Source of the DNA: Fulvimarina sp.
GTDB lineage: Bacteria; Pseudomonadota; Alphaproteobacteria; Rhizobiales; Rhizobiaceae
Assembly (NCBI GenBank): GCA_002700095.1
Contig: PACL01000039.1
Span: forward strand, 82,212-146,211
Reading direction: 5' to 3'
Length of the DNA stretch: 64,000 bases
Shown: positions 35,242 through 44,314 of the stretch, piece after piece
Position numbering within the stretch: position 1 is the stretch's first letter
How the letters are laid out: each line of letters begins with the position of its first letter
The notes under the pieces: generated by a model
Told to the model about the DNA's origin: nothing
The model's database searches: none
What the model saw: the letters and a program-made list of their open reading frames with translations, nothing else
Program-made: the position numbers and the translations under genes

Positions 35242-37230
35242 ATGAAGCCCGCGGCTAGGGGACCGGTCGCCCCTGCCGGCGGGCGGGCCCGGCAGGCGGG
35301 ACGCGCCTCGCGCGTGGCAAGGCCGCACCTCGCCCGGCAGAAGGGCCGCCTCACCGGCTGGCGCATCCGCCGCCGCTTCGCCGCAACGCGCATCGCCGTC
35401 CTCGCCATGCTGGCTCTCTTTGCCGCGGTCGCCATCCTGTCGGCCGGGCGGTTCGCCGCGCGCCAGGCTTTCGCCGAGGTCTATGCCGGCGCGCTCGAAA
35501 CCCTCAACGTCCAGACCGCGACGCTCGACGGCGTCCTCGACAAATACCGGGTGCTGCCGCCGCTGCTCGCGCAAGGAGCGGAGTTCCGGCGCTTCTTCGC
35601 CGAGCCGGCAGGGCCTGCCGGCGGCGCCGATGCGGCGAGAATGCGGATCGCGGCGGAATCCGTGGTCGGCCTTTCCGGGGCGCTCGATCTCCTGCTGATC
35701 GATCCCGCCGGCGCGATCTTCCATTCGGCGCGGGGCCGGCTGAGCGAGACGCGGGACCGGCTGGAGGAGGCGATCGCCGCCGCCCGCCAGGGGCGGCTCG
35801 GCCGCCAGAGCCTCGTCCTGCCGGACGGCGAGCGGGCCTATGTCTTCGTCGCACCGGTCCGCCGGGGCGCCTCGCTCGGCGGCTTCATCGCCCTCGTCGT
35901 CGACCTCGAGAATGTCGAGGCGACCTGGGCGCTGTCGAAGAACACCGTCTATGTCACCGACCGGTCGGGGCGGATCTTCCTGTCGAACCGCCGGGACTGG
36001 CGGATGGCGCAGCCGGAGGCGGTGACGGCGAGCGTCGGCGCGGGGGGGAGAGAGCCTCTCGACCTGACCCGCGGCCTGCCGCTGCTCGAATGGCAGATCC
36101 ACGTCCTCGCCGACACGGCGGCCGTCGCCGAGGCGCGGCTCGGCGGCCAGACGGTGGCGGGGCTGGTCAGCCTGGTCCTCGCCGGCATCGCGGTGATCGC
36201 GTTGCGCCGGCGGGAGACCGGCATCCTGCGCGAGCGCCGCGACCGGGCACTGGCGCTGCGGCTCGAGCGGGTGGTGCGCGACCGCACCCGGGCGCTCAGC
36301 CAGGCGAACCTCTTCCTGAAGGACGAGGTCGAGGAGCGGCGCCTGACCGAGGCGAAGCTGCGGCGCACCCAGGACGAGCTGGTCCAGGCGGCGAAGCTAG
36401 CCAGCCTCGGCCAGATGGCGGCGGCGCTCGGCCACGAGTTCAACCAGCCGCTCGCCGCGATCCGTACCTATGCGGACAATGCCGAGCGGTTCCTGTCCCG
36501 GGAGCGCACCGACATGGCGAGCGGCAACCTCAAGCGCATCGTGGCGATGACCGACCGCATGGCCGAGATGTCGAAGACGCTGCTGGCCTTTGCCCGCAAG
36601 CCGGGCACCGCCTCCAACCCGGTCGCGCTCGGGCCGATCCTCGACGAGGCGATGATCCTGGTCCGCCCGCGCCTGCGCAAGGCCGGCATCGCGCTCGCCG
36701 TCGATCCGGCGCTGCGGCAGGTGACGGTCATGGGCGGGCGGGTGCGCCTCGCCCAGGTCTTCGTCAATCTCGTCAACAATGCCGCCGACGCAATGTCCGG
36801 AATGGGGGTCGGTCTCGGCGCAGGGGCCGGCCGGGGTGACGTATCGTCCGGCTCCGGCTCCGGCTCCGGGGGCGAGGCGGCCGGCGGCCGGATCGCGATC
36901 GGCCTCGGCCCCGGCCCTGGGTCTGGCGCAGCTTCTTCTGGCGGTCCGGGCGGCGAGGCAGCGCCCGGTACTGTTGAGATCCGCGTCGCCGACGACGGTC
37001 CCGGTATCCTGCCGGCGATGCAGGACCAGATCTTCGAGCCCTTCGTCACCACCAAGGCGAGCGGCGAGGGGATCGGCATCGGCCTGTCGATCGTCAGGAA
37101 CATCCTCGCCGACTTCGGCGGAACGATCCGGCTGGTGGCAAGCGGCCCCGGGGGGAGCGAATTTGCAATCGTCCTCGTCAGCGCCGATACCGGCGAGACA
37201 GTGCGCGACCCGTTTCTCGAGGTGTCCTGA
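35242..37230 (+). CDS. dctB: C4-dicarboxylate sensor histidine kinase DctB
   Basis: About 662 residues from ATG 35242; TTG 35227 after GAGGG is an alternative. There are two membrane helices (about 55-75 and 310-330) flanking a periplasmic sensor domain, then a coiled coil. H-box GHEFNQPLAAIRTYADNA, N-box FVNLVNNAADAM, G1 DDGPGI, F EPFVTTK and G2 GIGIGLSIV are present. A Gly/Ser/Ala-rich insert of about 50 residues (SGSGSGSGGEAAGG) separates the N and G1 boxes, which is unusual. dctD follows after 3 nt. Confidence 0.93.
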   Translation: MKPAARGPVAPAGGRARQAGRASRVARPHLARQKGRLTGWRIRRRFAATRIAVLAMLALFAAVAILSAGRFAARQAFAEVYAGALETLNVQTATLDGVLDKYRVLPPLLAQGAEFRRFFAEPAGPAGGADAARMRIAAESVVGLSGALDLLLIDPAGAIFHSARGRLSETRDRLEEAIAAARQGRLGRQSLVLPDGERAYVFVAPVRRGASLGGFIALVVDLENVEATWALSKNTVYVTDRSGRIFLSNRRDWRMAQPEAVTASVGAGGREPLDLTRGLPLLEWQIHVLADTAAVAEARLGGQTVAGLVSLVLAGIAVIALRRRETGILRERRDRALALRLERVVRDRTRALSQANLFLKDEVEERRLTEAKLRRTQDELVQAAKLASLGQMAAALGHEFNQPLAAIRTYADNAERFLSRERTDMASGNLKRIVAMTDRMAEMSKTLLAFARKPGTASNPVALGPILDEAMILVRPRLRKAGIALAVDPALRQVTVMGGRVRLAQVFVNLVNNAADAMSGMGVGLGAGAGRGDVSSGSGSGSGGEAAGGRIAIGLGPGPGSGAASSGGPGGEAAPGTVEIRVADDGPGILPAMQDQIFEPFVTTKASGEGIGIGLSIVRNILADFGGTIRLVASGPGGSEFAIVLVSADTGETVRDPFLEVS

Positions 37231-37233
37231 ACG

Positions 37234-38658
37234 ATGACCGGCTTCGGCGAACCGAGCGTCCATCTCGTCGACGACGACGACGACCTGCGCGACGCGCTCT
37301 GCCAGGGGCTCGAACTGGAGGGCATGCCGGTCGAGCTGCACAAGGACGGTTCGACGCTTTTGGCGAGAATCAGCCACGAGGCCTATGCCGTCGTGGTCAG
37401 CGACATCCGCATGCCAGGCCTCGACGGGCTGGAACTCCTGAAGTCGGCACTGGCGATCGACCCGACCCTGCCGGTCATCCTGATCACCGGCCATGGTGAC
37501 GTGCAGATGGCGGTGGATGCCATGCGGGCCGGTGCCTACGACTTCATCGAGAAGCCGTTTTCGGTGTCGCGGCTGCATGCGGTGGTCGAGCGGGCGCTGG
37601 AGAAGCGCCGCCTGGTGCTGGAAAACCGCATCCTGCGTTCCACCCTCGACGACGGCGACGAGCTGGCCCTCAGGCTCGTCGGCCGCACCCCCGGGATCCA
37701 GCGGCTGCGCCAGCAGATCCACGCGCTCTCCGACACCGACGTCGACGTCCTGGTGCTGGGCGAGACCGGCACCGGCAAGGAGGTGGTGGCGCGGGGCCTG
37801 CACGAATGCGGCAGCCGGGCGAAGAAGAACTTCGTCGCCATCAACTGCGCGGCGCTGCCCGCCGACATCATCGAATCGGAGCTCTTCGGCCACGAGCCCG
37901 GCGCCTTCACCGGCGCCGCCAAGCTGCGGATCGGCAAGCTCGAACATGCCGACGGCGGCACGATCTTCCTCGACGAGATCGAATCGATGCCGCTCGACCT
38001 GCAGGCCAAGCTGCTGCGGGCGATCGAGACACGGGTGATCGAGCGGCTCGGCTCGAACCGGCCGATCCCCCTCGACGTGCGCTTCGTCGCCGCCACCAAG
38101 ACCGACCTCGCCGAGGCGGGCCGCACCGGCCGCTTCCGCTCCGACCTCTATTATCGCCTCAACGTCGTGACGCTGACGATCCCGCCTTTGCGGGACCGGC
38201 GCGAGGACGTGCCGCTCCTGTTCTTCCACCTGGCGCGGGAAGCCCGGGCGCGGTTCCGCCGCGAGATCCCGGCGGTCGATCACGGGCTGGAGATGCAGCT
38301 GATGCGCCGCGACTGGCCGGGCAACGTGCGCGAACTGCGGAACTACGCCGACCGCTTCGTGCTCGGCATGTGGTCGGGCTTCGACGAGGGCGAGGCCACG
38401 GCGACGTCGAATGGAGGGGGCGCGGGGGGACTGCGGGCCGGAGCGACCGGCGTCGAAGGGGCCGGCGGGGGCGCCGGCGGGGGCGGCTCGCTGGCCGACC
38501 GGCTCACCGCCTATGAGCGGGCGGTCATCGAGGCCGAACTCGCCCGCAATGGCGGCGCCCTGCGGCCGACCTACGAGGCCCTGCAGATCTCGCGCAAGGG
38601 CCTCTACGACAAGATCCGCCGGCTGGGCATCGAGAGCGGCGAAGCGCTGGAAGATTGA
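37234..38658 (+). CDS. dctD: Sigma-54 response regulator DctD
   Basis: 474 residues. The receiver (DDDDDLRDA, VVVSDIRMPGLDG, EKPFS) is followed by an AAA+ domain with Walker A GETGTGKE, the sigma-54 contact loop GAFTGA and Walker B GTIFLDEIE. The C-terminal Fis-type HTH is YEALQISRKGLYDKIRRLGI. A Gly-rich segment (GGGAGGLRAG, GGGAGGGG) links the AAA+ and HTH parts. DctBD activates the C4-dicarboxylate transporter dctA in rhizobia, but dctA is not adjacent. Confidence 0.95.
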   Translation: MTGFGEPSVHLVDDDDDLRDALCQGLELEGMPVELHKDGSTLLARISHEAYAVVVSDIRMPGLDGLELLKSALAIDPTLPVILITGHGDVQMAVDAMRAGAYDFIEKPFSVSRLHAVVERALEKRRLVLENRILRSTLDDGDELALRLVGRTPGIQRLRQQIHALSDTDVDVLVLGETGTGKEVVARGLHECGSRAKKNFVAINCAALPADIIESELFGHEPGAFTGAAKLRIGKLEHADGGTIFLDEIESMPLDLQAKLLRAIETRVIERLGSNRPIPLDVRFVAATKTDLAEAGRTGRFRSDLYYRLNVVTLTIPPLRDRREDVPLLFFHLAREARARFRREIPAVDHGLEMQLMRRDWPGNVRELRNYADRFVLGMWSGFDEGEATATSNGGGAGGLRAGATGVEGAGGGAGGGGSLADRLTAYERAVIEAELARNGGALRPTYEALQISRKGLYDKIRRLGIESGEALED

Positions 38659-38996
38659 GGCGGCGTGCGGCTCGACCGTGAGGACTGCCGCAGCAAGACC
38701 CATGCAGATGACGGAGCGGACATCGCGTCTCCGTGCCGTTTCGTCACAGACGATACTTCGGACAACCCACTGATCGTTCGGAATTGTTCGCGCCCATCCC
38801 CCATTTTGGGGATGCGCTCACCTGATGGTTTGTTTCCAATACTGGCGGGGCCAGCGCAATTGCCCCAGCCACGAGGCCCCCCAACGCGGTCCGGTCGCTC
38901 CCAACGGCCGGACCGCGTTCAGATCATGGCGTGCGGCTCCCGGGGCGTGCGGGGCCACGACGGCTCCGATTGGACGGATCAACTCCAGCGCGTAGA
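38659..38996. other. Gene-free stretch before the LuxR-type gene
   Basis: 338 bp. It contains CCCCATTTTGGGG and a perfect 12-bp inverted repeat AACGCGGTCCGG/CCGGACCGCGTT (38883-38919, 13-nt loop). No T-run follows, so the large hairpin may end the dctD transcript without being a classical terminator, or act as a regulatory structure. The track ORF over this region is not supported. Confidence 0.55.
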
Positions 38997-40100
38997 ATGG
39001 CGACCATGCTCGATGCGATCCTGGATGAACTCTACGGCACGATCGACGGCCAGGTCGAATGGCGGAGCGCTTTACGCTCGGCGATCCAGGCCGCCGGTGC
39101 AGAGCGGCTTTCCATCCACGTGTTCGGAGCGGACGGTTCGTTCCGGCAGGAAACCGAGCCCTTCGATCCGGAAGGCGTGCTGCTCTATGCCCGCGATTTT
39201 GCCGACAAGGACCTGCGGGTCGGCCGGATTCTCGGCGGAAGGCGGGGCGTCCTCGCGACCCAGGACGTGATGACCGGCGAGGAGATTGCCCGCTGCGCCG
39301 TCCACAACGAGTTCTACCGGATCTATCCGGAGTGCTGGAACACGGTCAACGTCGCCTTGGACGGGGACAAGGCCCTGTGGGTCCCCTCGTTCTTCCGCAG
39401 CGCCAGGCGCGGCAGCTTCTCGGCGGACGAAAAGCGGAAACTCGCCATCCTGGCGGCGCATATCGCCAGGGTTTCGGAGACCCGGGAGGCCCTTTCTCCG
39501 CAGAGTTCGAGCCTGTCGAGGGACGGCATCCTCGCCGCCTATGACGCTCTCGACGACGGCATCGTCATCTTCGACCGGTTCGGCTGCGTGCTCCACATGA
39601 ACCAGGCGGCGCGTCGCCTCGCCGGGACGATGGACGGCATCATGGTCCGCGACGGCGTCCTCCTGGCCTCCCACCGCGACTGCGCGGAGCCGCTGGCGAC
39701 CATGATGGCCGCCACGATCCGCGTCGCGGCGGGCGAAGCCCTCGAGATGCCGCGGCCGATCGGTCTTCGCCGCACGACGACGCCGCATCCGCTGCTGGTG
39801 CGGGCCTATGTCGCGCCAAACGGCGCCGATGGCGGCCGCATCAGCGTCCTGAAGCTGCAGGACCATGCCCATTGGGCGCTGCCTTCGCCGGAGATGGTGC
39901 AGGCGGCCACGGGCTTGAGCCCGGCCGAATCCCGCCTCGCCATCGCCCTCCTCGAAGGCCTCGGCGCTTCGGCCTACGCCAAACGCGCCGGGGTGTCGGA
40001 GCACACCGTGCGCAGCCAGCTGAAGGTGATCCGCGCCAAGCTGCGGGTCTCGCGCCAGGCGGACGTCGTCGCCCTCATCGCGCGGCTCTGCCGCGGATGA
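38997..40100 (+). CDS. LuxR-type HTH transcriptional regulator
   Basis: 367 residues from ATG 38997; ATG 39006 is an alternative. A long N-terminal domain includes a PAS-like part (AYDALDDGIVIFDRFGCVLHMN). The C-terminal GerE/LuxR HTH is LSPAESRLAIALLEGLGASAYAKRAGVSEHTVRSQLKVI. No known ligand motif is visible. It may sense a metabolite or redox cue, but that is open. Its stop overlaps the next small gene by 4 bp (ATGA). Confidence 0.85.
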   Translation: MATMLDAILDELYGTIDGQVEWRSALRSAIQAAGAERLSIHVFGADGSFRQETEPFDPEGVLLYARDFADKDLRVGRILGGRRGVLATQDVMTGEEIARCAVHNEFYRIYPECWNTVNVALDGDKALWVPSFFRSARRGSFSADEKRKLAILAAHIARVSETREALSPQSSSLSRDGILAAYDALDDGIVIFDRFGCVLHMNQAARRLAGTMDGIMVRDGVLLASHRDCAEPLATMMAATIRVAAGEALEMPRPIGLRRTTTPHPLLVRAYVAPNGADGGRISVLKLQDHAHWALPSPEMVQAATGLSPAESRLAIALLEGLGASAYAKRAGVSEHTVRSQLKVIRAKLRVSRQADVVALIARLCRG

Positions 40101-40309
40101 GGAGGAAACGGGCCGTTACCCGTCTGCCGCCGCGCGAGAAGGCCTGCGTGATTCGCTTCGGGATCCAGCGCCGCTACCGTCCGACCAACGACAACCGCCA
40201 GCTGTCGGCCATCGGCGGATTGTCGCCGGGGCCGCTCTGGGCCGCCATCGCATTTGCCGTGTGCAGCTTCTGGCTCGGCGTCGCGGCGCTGCTCGTCGGG
40301 CTGATGTGA
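40097..40309 (+). CDS. Small single-helix membrane protein
   Basis: 70 residues from ATG 40097, overlapping the LuxR-type stop by ATGA. GTG 40148 would give 53 residues. The N-terminal half is basic (YRPTNDNRQLS) and the C-terminal 30 residues form one hydrophobic helix (PLWAAIAFAVCSFWLGVAALLVGLM). No family is recognised. The coupling suggests a functional link with the regulator. Confidence 0.55.
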   Translation: MRRKRAVTRLPPREKACVIRFGIQRRYRPTNDNRQLSAIGGLSPGPLWAAIAFAVCSFWLGVAALLVGLM

Positions 40310-40438
40310 TTCGGCGCCCGACGTCCCGAAGAAAGACGCCGAACCTGATGTCATTGGCCGCCCGATCGATCGGAGCGGGGTCTGTTTCGGCCCCGCTCGG
40401 CGCGCGAGCGGCCCGTGCCTCGATGCGGTCTGCCTCGC

Positions 40439-41050
40439 TCAGGCAGCCTTCAGCCCGGCGATCGCGCCGAGGGCATCGTTGGTGGCCTTCTCGCGCTGCT
40501 CGGGACCGGTGGCGATGCCTTCGGCGACGATCACTTCGAGATTGGTGACGCCGAAGAAGCCGAAGACCGTGCGCAGATAGGTTTCGGCATGTTCGAAGGC
40601 GGCGGCCGGGGTGCCGGCGCCGTAGAATCCGCCGCGGGCGATGGTGAGGATCACCCGCTTGTCGCCGGCCAGACCCTCCGGCCCCGCTTGCGTGTAGCGG
40701 AACGTCTTGCCGGCCACGGCGACGCGGTCGACCCAGGCCTTCAACTGGCTCGCCACCGAGAAATTGTAGAGCGCGACGCCGATCACCACGACATCGGCCG
40801 CGAGGAACTCCTCGAGGACCCGGCCGCCGAGGGCGAGATCCTCCTGCAGGGCCTGGTCGTGCTGGACCGGCGCGCTCTGGCCGGCGAGATACTGGCCGGT
40901 CAGATGGGAGATCGGCTCGGCGACGAGATCGCGATAGGAGACCTCGATGCCGGGGTTTTCCTCGACCAGCCGCTCGACGGTGGCCTTCGAGAGCGTGCGG
41001 CTGACGGAACTCTCGCCGAGAATGCTGGAATCGAGATGGAGCAGTTTCAT
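40439..41050 (-). CDS. azoR: FMN-dependent NADH-azoreductase AzoR
   Basis: 203 residues from ATG 41050. Flavodoxin-like fold: MKLLHLDSSILGESSVSR binds FMN phosphate, PLYNFS is represented by ALYNFSVASQLKAWVD, and RGGFYG is another flavin-contact loop. AzoR reduces quinones and azo compounds with NADH in two-electron steps. It is divergent from hxlR, a common pairing with redox-sensing HxlR regulators. Confidence 0.95.
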   Translation of the reverse strand: MKLLHLDSSILGESSVSRTLSKATVERLVEENPGIEVSYRDLVAEPISHLTGQYLAGQSAPVQHDQALQEDLALGGRVLEEFLAADVVVIGVALYNFSVASQLKAWVDRVAVAGKTFRYTQAGPEGLAGDKRVILTIARGGFYGAGTPAAAFEHAETYLRTVFGFFGVTNLEVIVAEGIATGPEQREKATNDALGAIAGLKAA

Positions 41051-41174
41051 GGCTGTATCCTCTGGGCACGGCGGCATCGGTCCGAGAATCGACAGCGATC
41101 CCCGGTCGGTCCGATGCGGCGGATGGATGGGACGGAGCGTCGGTCCTGCGGCTTGTCGGGCGTCCGGCGCTCCA

Positions 41175-41191
41175 GGTATGGTTTTGATACC
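41175..41191. promoter_or_regulatory. Candidate operator between azoR and hxlR
   Basis: GGTAT and ATACC form an inverted repeat with a 7-nt centre in the divergent promoter region. HxlR regulators bind short dyads next to the gene they control, so this is a possible site. Confidence 0.4.
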
Positions 41192-41238
41192 GAGGCTCAT
41201 TAAATGACCGTCATGCTGCGGCGCAAGGAGGCACATTT

Positions 41239-41637
41239 TTGGAACCTGAGAACAGCGCTGTGACCCATGAGGACCATCGGTTTCCCGGCGGTTGCCAGGC
41301 GGTGGGCAGCGTGTTGTCGCGGATCGGCGACAAGTGGTCAGTGCTGGTGGTGATGCTGCTCGCCGGCGGGCCGAAGCGCTTCAGCGAATTGAAGCGGGCG
41401 ATCGGCACCATCTCCCAGCGCATGCTCACGCTGACGCTGCGCGGGCTGGAACGGGACGGCCTCGTCACCCGCACCGTGACGCCGACGATCCCGCCGCGGG
41501 TCGACTACGAACTCACCGATCTCGGCCATTCGCTCTGCGTCCCGGTGCGCGGCATCGGCGACTGGGCGTTCGAGAACCACGCCCGGATCGAGGCGGCGCG
41601 GCAGAGCTATGACGGACGGCAGGACGGCGCTGGCTGA
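41239..41637 (+). CDS. HxlR-family transcriptional regulator
   Basis: 132 residues from TTG 41239, preceded by AAGGAGG at 7-nt spacing, which supports the unusual start. The winged-helix pattern CQAVGSVLSRIGDKWSVLVVMLL and GTISQRMLTLTLRGLERDGLVTRTV is typical of HxlR/DUF24. The single Cys near residue 19 occupies the place of the redox-sensing Cys of YodB/QorR types. It probably represses azoR and itself. Confidence 0.93.
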   Translation: MEPENSAVTHEDHRFPGGCQAVGSVLSRIGDKWSVLVVMLLAGGPKRFSELKRAIGTISQRMLTLTLRGLERDGLVTRTVTPTIPPRVDYELTDLGHSLCVPVRGIGDWAFENHARIEAARQSYDGRQDGAG

Positions 41638-41710
41638 AGGATGCGCGGCCGCCTTCGGCTGGGGGCCGCGGGGTCGGGATGGCGCGCAGTCGGAATATCG
41701 GCCGCCCTTG

Positions 41711-42091
41711 TCAGCCCTGCGAGCGCCGATAGGCCTCGATCATGTCCGTCACCAGGATGCCCTCGATGCGCATGTCCGTCAGGTCGGCGTTGCGGATCTC
41801 GGCCTTCGCCAGCGTCGCGCCGTCGATGACGACGCCGGATAGATTGGCGTCGGTGATGGCCGCGCCGGCGAGATTGACGTTGTTGAACCGGGCCTTTGCC
41901 AGGTTCACGTCGTCGAAGACGGCTTCGCCGAGATTGGTGTCCTCGAAGCTCGCCCGGGTCAGGACGGCGTGGAAGCGCGCATCGGCAAGGTTGACGCCGT
42001 CGAAGGTGGCACCCGTCATCTCGGCCCGGTGATATCGCACCCCTTCCAGCCTTTCGCCGTTGAAGGGTCTGCTCGTCTCGTCGTCGCTCAT
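41711..42091 (-). CDS. Pentapeptide-repeat protein
   Basis: 126 residues from ATG 42091. About 15 pentapeptides of A(D/N)LxX type (ANLADARF, TNLGEAVF, VNLAKARF, ANLSGVVI, ADLTDMRI) form a right-handed quadrilateral beta-helix. Such proteins can be structural or bind DNA-like targets, but no specific role is visible here. The N-terminal extension in the track is not supported. Confidence 0.85.
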   Translation of the reverse strand: MSDDETSRPFNGERLEGVRYHRAEMTGATFDGVNLADARFHAVLTRASFEDTNLGEAVFDDVNLAKARFNNVNLAGAAITDANLSGVVIDGATLAKAEIRNADLTDMRIEGILVTDMIEAYRRSQG

Positions 42092-42312
42092 GATCGGCCT
42101 CCACGCCTTCGCTTGCCCGGGCAGCATCGCAGACCGGGGGCGGCGATGCACCGGTTTCGCATCGACGCCAGTCCCGGAACCTCGTTCGGGATTTTGTCCG
42201 GGGCCTGCGCGAGATCGTCGTCCTCTGCCGGGCTCGCGGGCCGCGCCGCGCTTCCGCTTCGGCTCCATCTCCTGTATCCCGTGGCTTTTCCGCCGATGTC
42301 ACGGAACTGCTC

Positions 42313-42798
42313 ATGGACCGGCTCGACAAGAAGATTCTGCGGCTCCTGCAGGAGGACGCCACCCTCGCCGTCGCCGACGTCGCCAAGCGCGTCGGCCTGT
42401 CGACGACGCCCTGCTGGCGGCGCATCCAGCGGCTGGAGGAGGACGGCGTCATCATGCGACGGGTCGCGGTGCTCGACCCGGAGAAGATCAACGCCCGCGT
42501 CACGGTCTTCGTGGCGATCCGCACCAACTCCCATTCCACCGAGTGGCTGAAGCGGTTTTCCGAGGTGATCGGCGAGTTTCCCGAGGTGATCGAGTTCTAC
42601 CGCATGAGCGGCGACGTCGACTACCTGCTGCGCGTGGTGGTGCCGGACATCGCCGCCTATGACGCCTTCTACAAGCGGATGATCGAGAAGATCGAGATCC
42701 GCGACGTGTCGTCCTCGTTTGCCATGGAGCAGATAAAATACACGACCCAGATGCCGCTGGACTACATGGTGCTCGACAAGGAGCCGCGGGGGGAGTGA
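42313..42798 (+). CDS. Lrp/AsnC-family transcriptional regulator
   Basis: 161 residues. N-terminal HTH (LDKKILRLLQEDATLAVADVAKRVGLSTTPCWRRIQRLEEDGVI) and a C-terminal RAM ligand-binding domain (AIRTNSHSTEWLKRFSEVIGEFPEVIEFYRMSGDVDYLLRV). It senses an amino acid and controls genes not identifiable here. It is complete and of standard length. The neighbours give no direct hint of the target. Confidence 0.94.
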   Translation: MDRLDKKILRLLQEDATLAVADVAKRVGLSTTPCWRRIQRLEEDGVIMRRVAVLDPEKINARVTVFVAIRTNSHSTEWLKRFSEVIGEFPEVIEFYRMSGDVDYLLRVVVPDIAAYDAFYKRMIEKIEIRDVSSSFAMEQIKYTTQMPLDYMVLDKEPRGE

Positions 42799-42965
42799 CG
42801 GCCTGCCGCGGCACGGCGATTTAAACGGCCTCGGCACCTGATGCGCCGGCTGGACGGTGGCTGCCTCACTGGAACCGGCACACCCTGATGGGGCGACCGT
42901 CACGGAAACGTCACAGGGCTAACCCATAGTTGCGGGCGAGGGGCGAGTGAGCCGGGAGCAGCGCG

Positions 42966-44216
42966 ATGAAACTCGTCCTGACGACATGGAACCTCGAATG
43001 GTTCGGCCAGCTTCTCAAGGGGCATGACAGAACAATCGCCACCGAGGCCAAGCGCGTCACCAGCGCCGCCGGTAAGCGGCTGCAGGCACTGCAGAAGGCG
43101 CAGATCGCCGAGGAGATCCGGCTGATCGGGCCCGACATCCTGTGCATCCAGGAAGGGCCGAGCACCGGCCAGGCGCGTCTGCTGCAGGCGTTCTGCGACG
43201 AGGAACTCGCCGGCGAATACGTGCCGATCCTTCGCCCGGACGGCGACCGCTACTACATCCGTGGGGCGCAGGGCATCTGGTTCCTGGTAAAGCGCCGGCG
43301 GCTCGATCTGCTCCAGCCGACGCTCCTGCCGATCCCCAAATGGTGGGAGGCGACGGAGCGCCAGAGCCGCTTCGATCCGGCCCAACCGGGTGAGCACGGT
43401 GCGACCTGGCCGATCAACCATCCCGCCTACAAGCCCGGGCGACGCGAGCCGGAGCCGGAGGACGAGGAGGGCGAGCCGCTGCCGCCCGACCTCGGCGACC
43501 GCGAGCATTTCCACTATCGGCATCCGCAGACCCTGGTGTGCCGGATCGGCGGCAAGCGCGTCGATTTCGTCGGCGTCCACCTGAAATCGAAGTTCAGCGG
43601 CGAGGACTACGAACCAGCCGGCCGGATCCGCCGCGCGCTCCGCCTCGAGGAGCGGGCCGCGAGCGAGGCGGAGGCCGCGACCATCGCTGCGGCGGAGCAG
43701 AAGGCCGTCGAGGCGCGGATCAAGATCTCCACCGAGGCCGAGGACATCCGCTACTATATCGACGCTCGCTTCGAGGACGAGCCGTTTCCGGCGATCTTCC
43801 TGCTCGGTGACATGAACGACGGCGTCGGCAAGGAATATTTCGAGCGCCGCTACCTCTTCCACGACCTGATCTCGAACCTGCAGGGCGACGTCTTCTTCGC
43901 CCGGCGCTTCCTCAACCACGCGCTGTTCGACTACGGCATCGACGGCGAGACGGACTATCGCTGGACCGTGCGCTTCCTCGACGCCTGGGAGCCCTATCGC
44001 GACCCGAAGATCCTGCTCGACCACATCATGTTCACCCAGTCCGTGGTGGGCGAGAATGCCTTCGAGCATTCGCCGATCCGCGTGCCACCCCATGCCGGCC
44101 GGGTCGAGCATGCGGCCCACAATGCCGCCAATGTCGTGTTCGAACGGAGCGAGGACCAGACCAGCGATCACCGGCCGGTCAGCGTCGACATCGAGGTCGA
44201 TGCCAGGGTCGCCTGA
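42966..44216 (+). CDS. Endonuclease/exonuclease/phosphatase-family hydrolase
   Basis: 416 residues. EEP fold motifs are visible: TWNLEWFG, CIQEGP with the metal-binding Glu, GDMNDG with Asp and Asn, and SDHRPV with the catalytic Asp-His. No signal peptide, so cytoplasmic. A charged insert (PEPEDEEGEPLPPD) and a coiled-coil insert (LEERAASEAEAATIAAAEQ) break the core. The substrate (DNA, RNA, phospholipid or inositol phosphate) is unknown. Confidence 0.88.
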   Translation: MKLVLTTWNLEWFGQLLKGHDRTIATEAKRVTSAAGKRLQALQKAQIAEEIRLIGPDILCIQEGPSTGQARLLQAFCDEELAGEYVPILRPDGDRYYIRGAQGIWFLVKRRRLDLLQPTLLPIPKWWEATERQSRFDPAQPGEHGATWPINHPAYKPGRREPEPEDEEGEPLPPDLGDREHFHYRHPQTLVCRIGGKRVDFVGVHLKSKFSGEDYEPAGRIRRALRLEERAASEAEAATIAAAEQKAVEARIKISTEAEDIRYYIDARFEDEPFPAIFLLGDMNDGVGKEYFERRYLFHDLISNLQGDVFFARRFLNHALFDYGIDGETDYRWTVRFLDAWEPYRDPKILLDHIMFTQSVVGENAFEHSPIRVPPHAGRVEHAAHNAANVVFERSEDQTSDHRPVSVDIEVDARVA

Positions 44217-44314
44217 ACCGGCGGCAATCCAAGAGCCGCCCTCGCCGATGGTCGACGGCAAGGCCGCGCCTGTCGCAAGGCTCGGCAGTCGGAATGCGGC
44301 CTGCAGTGATGCGG

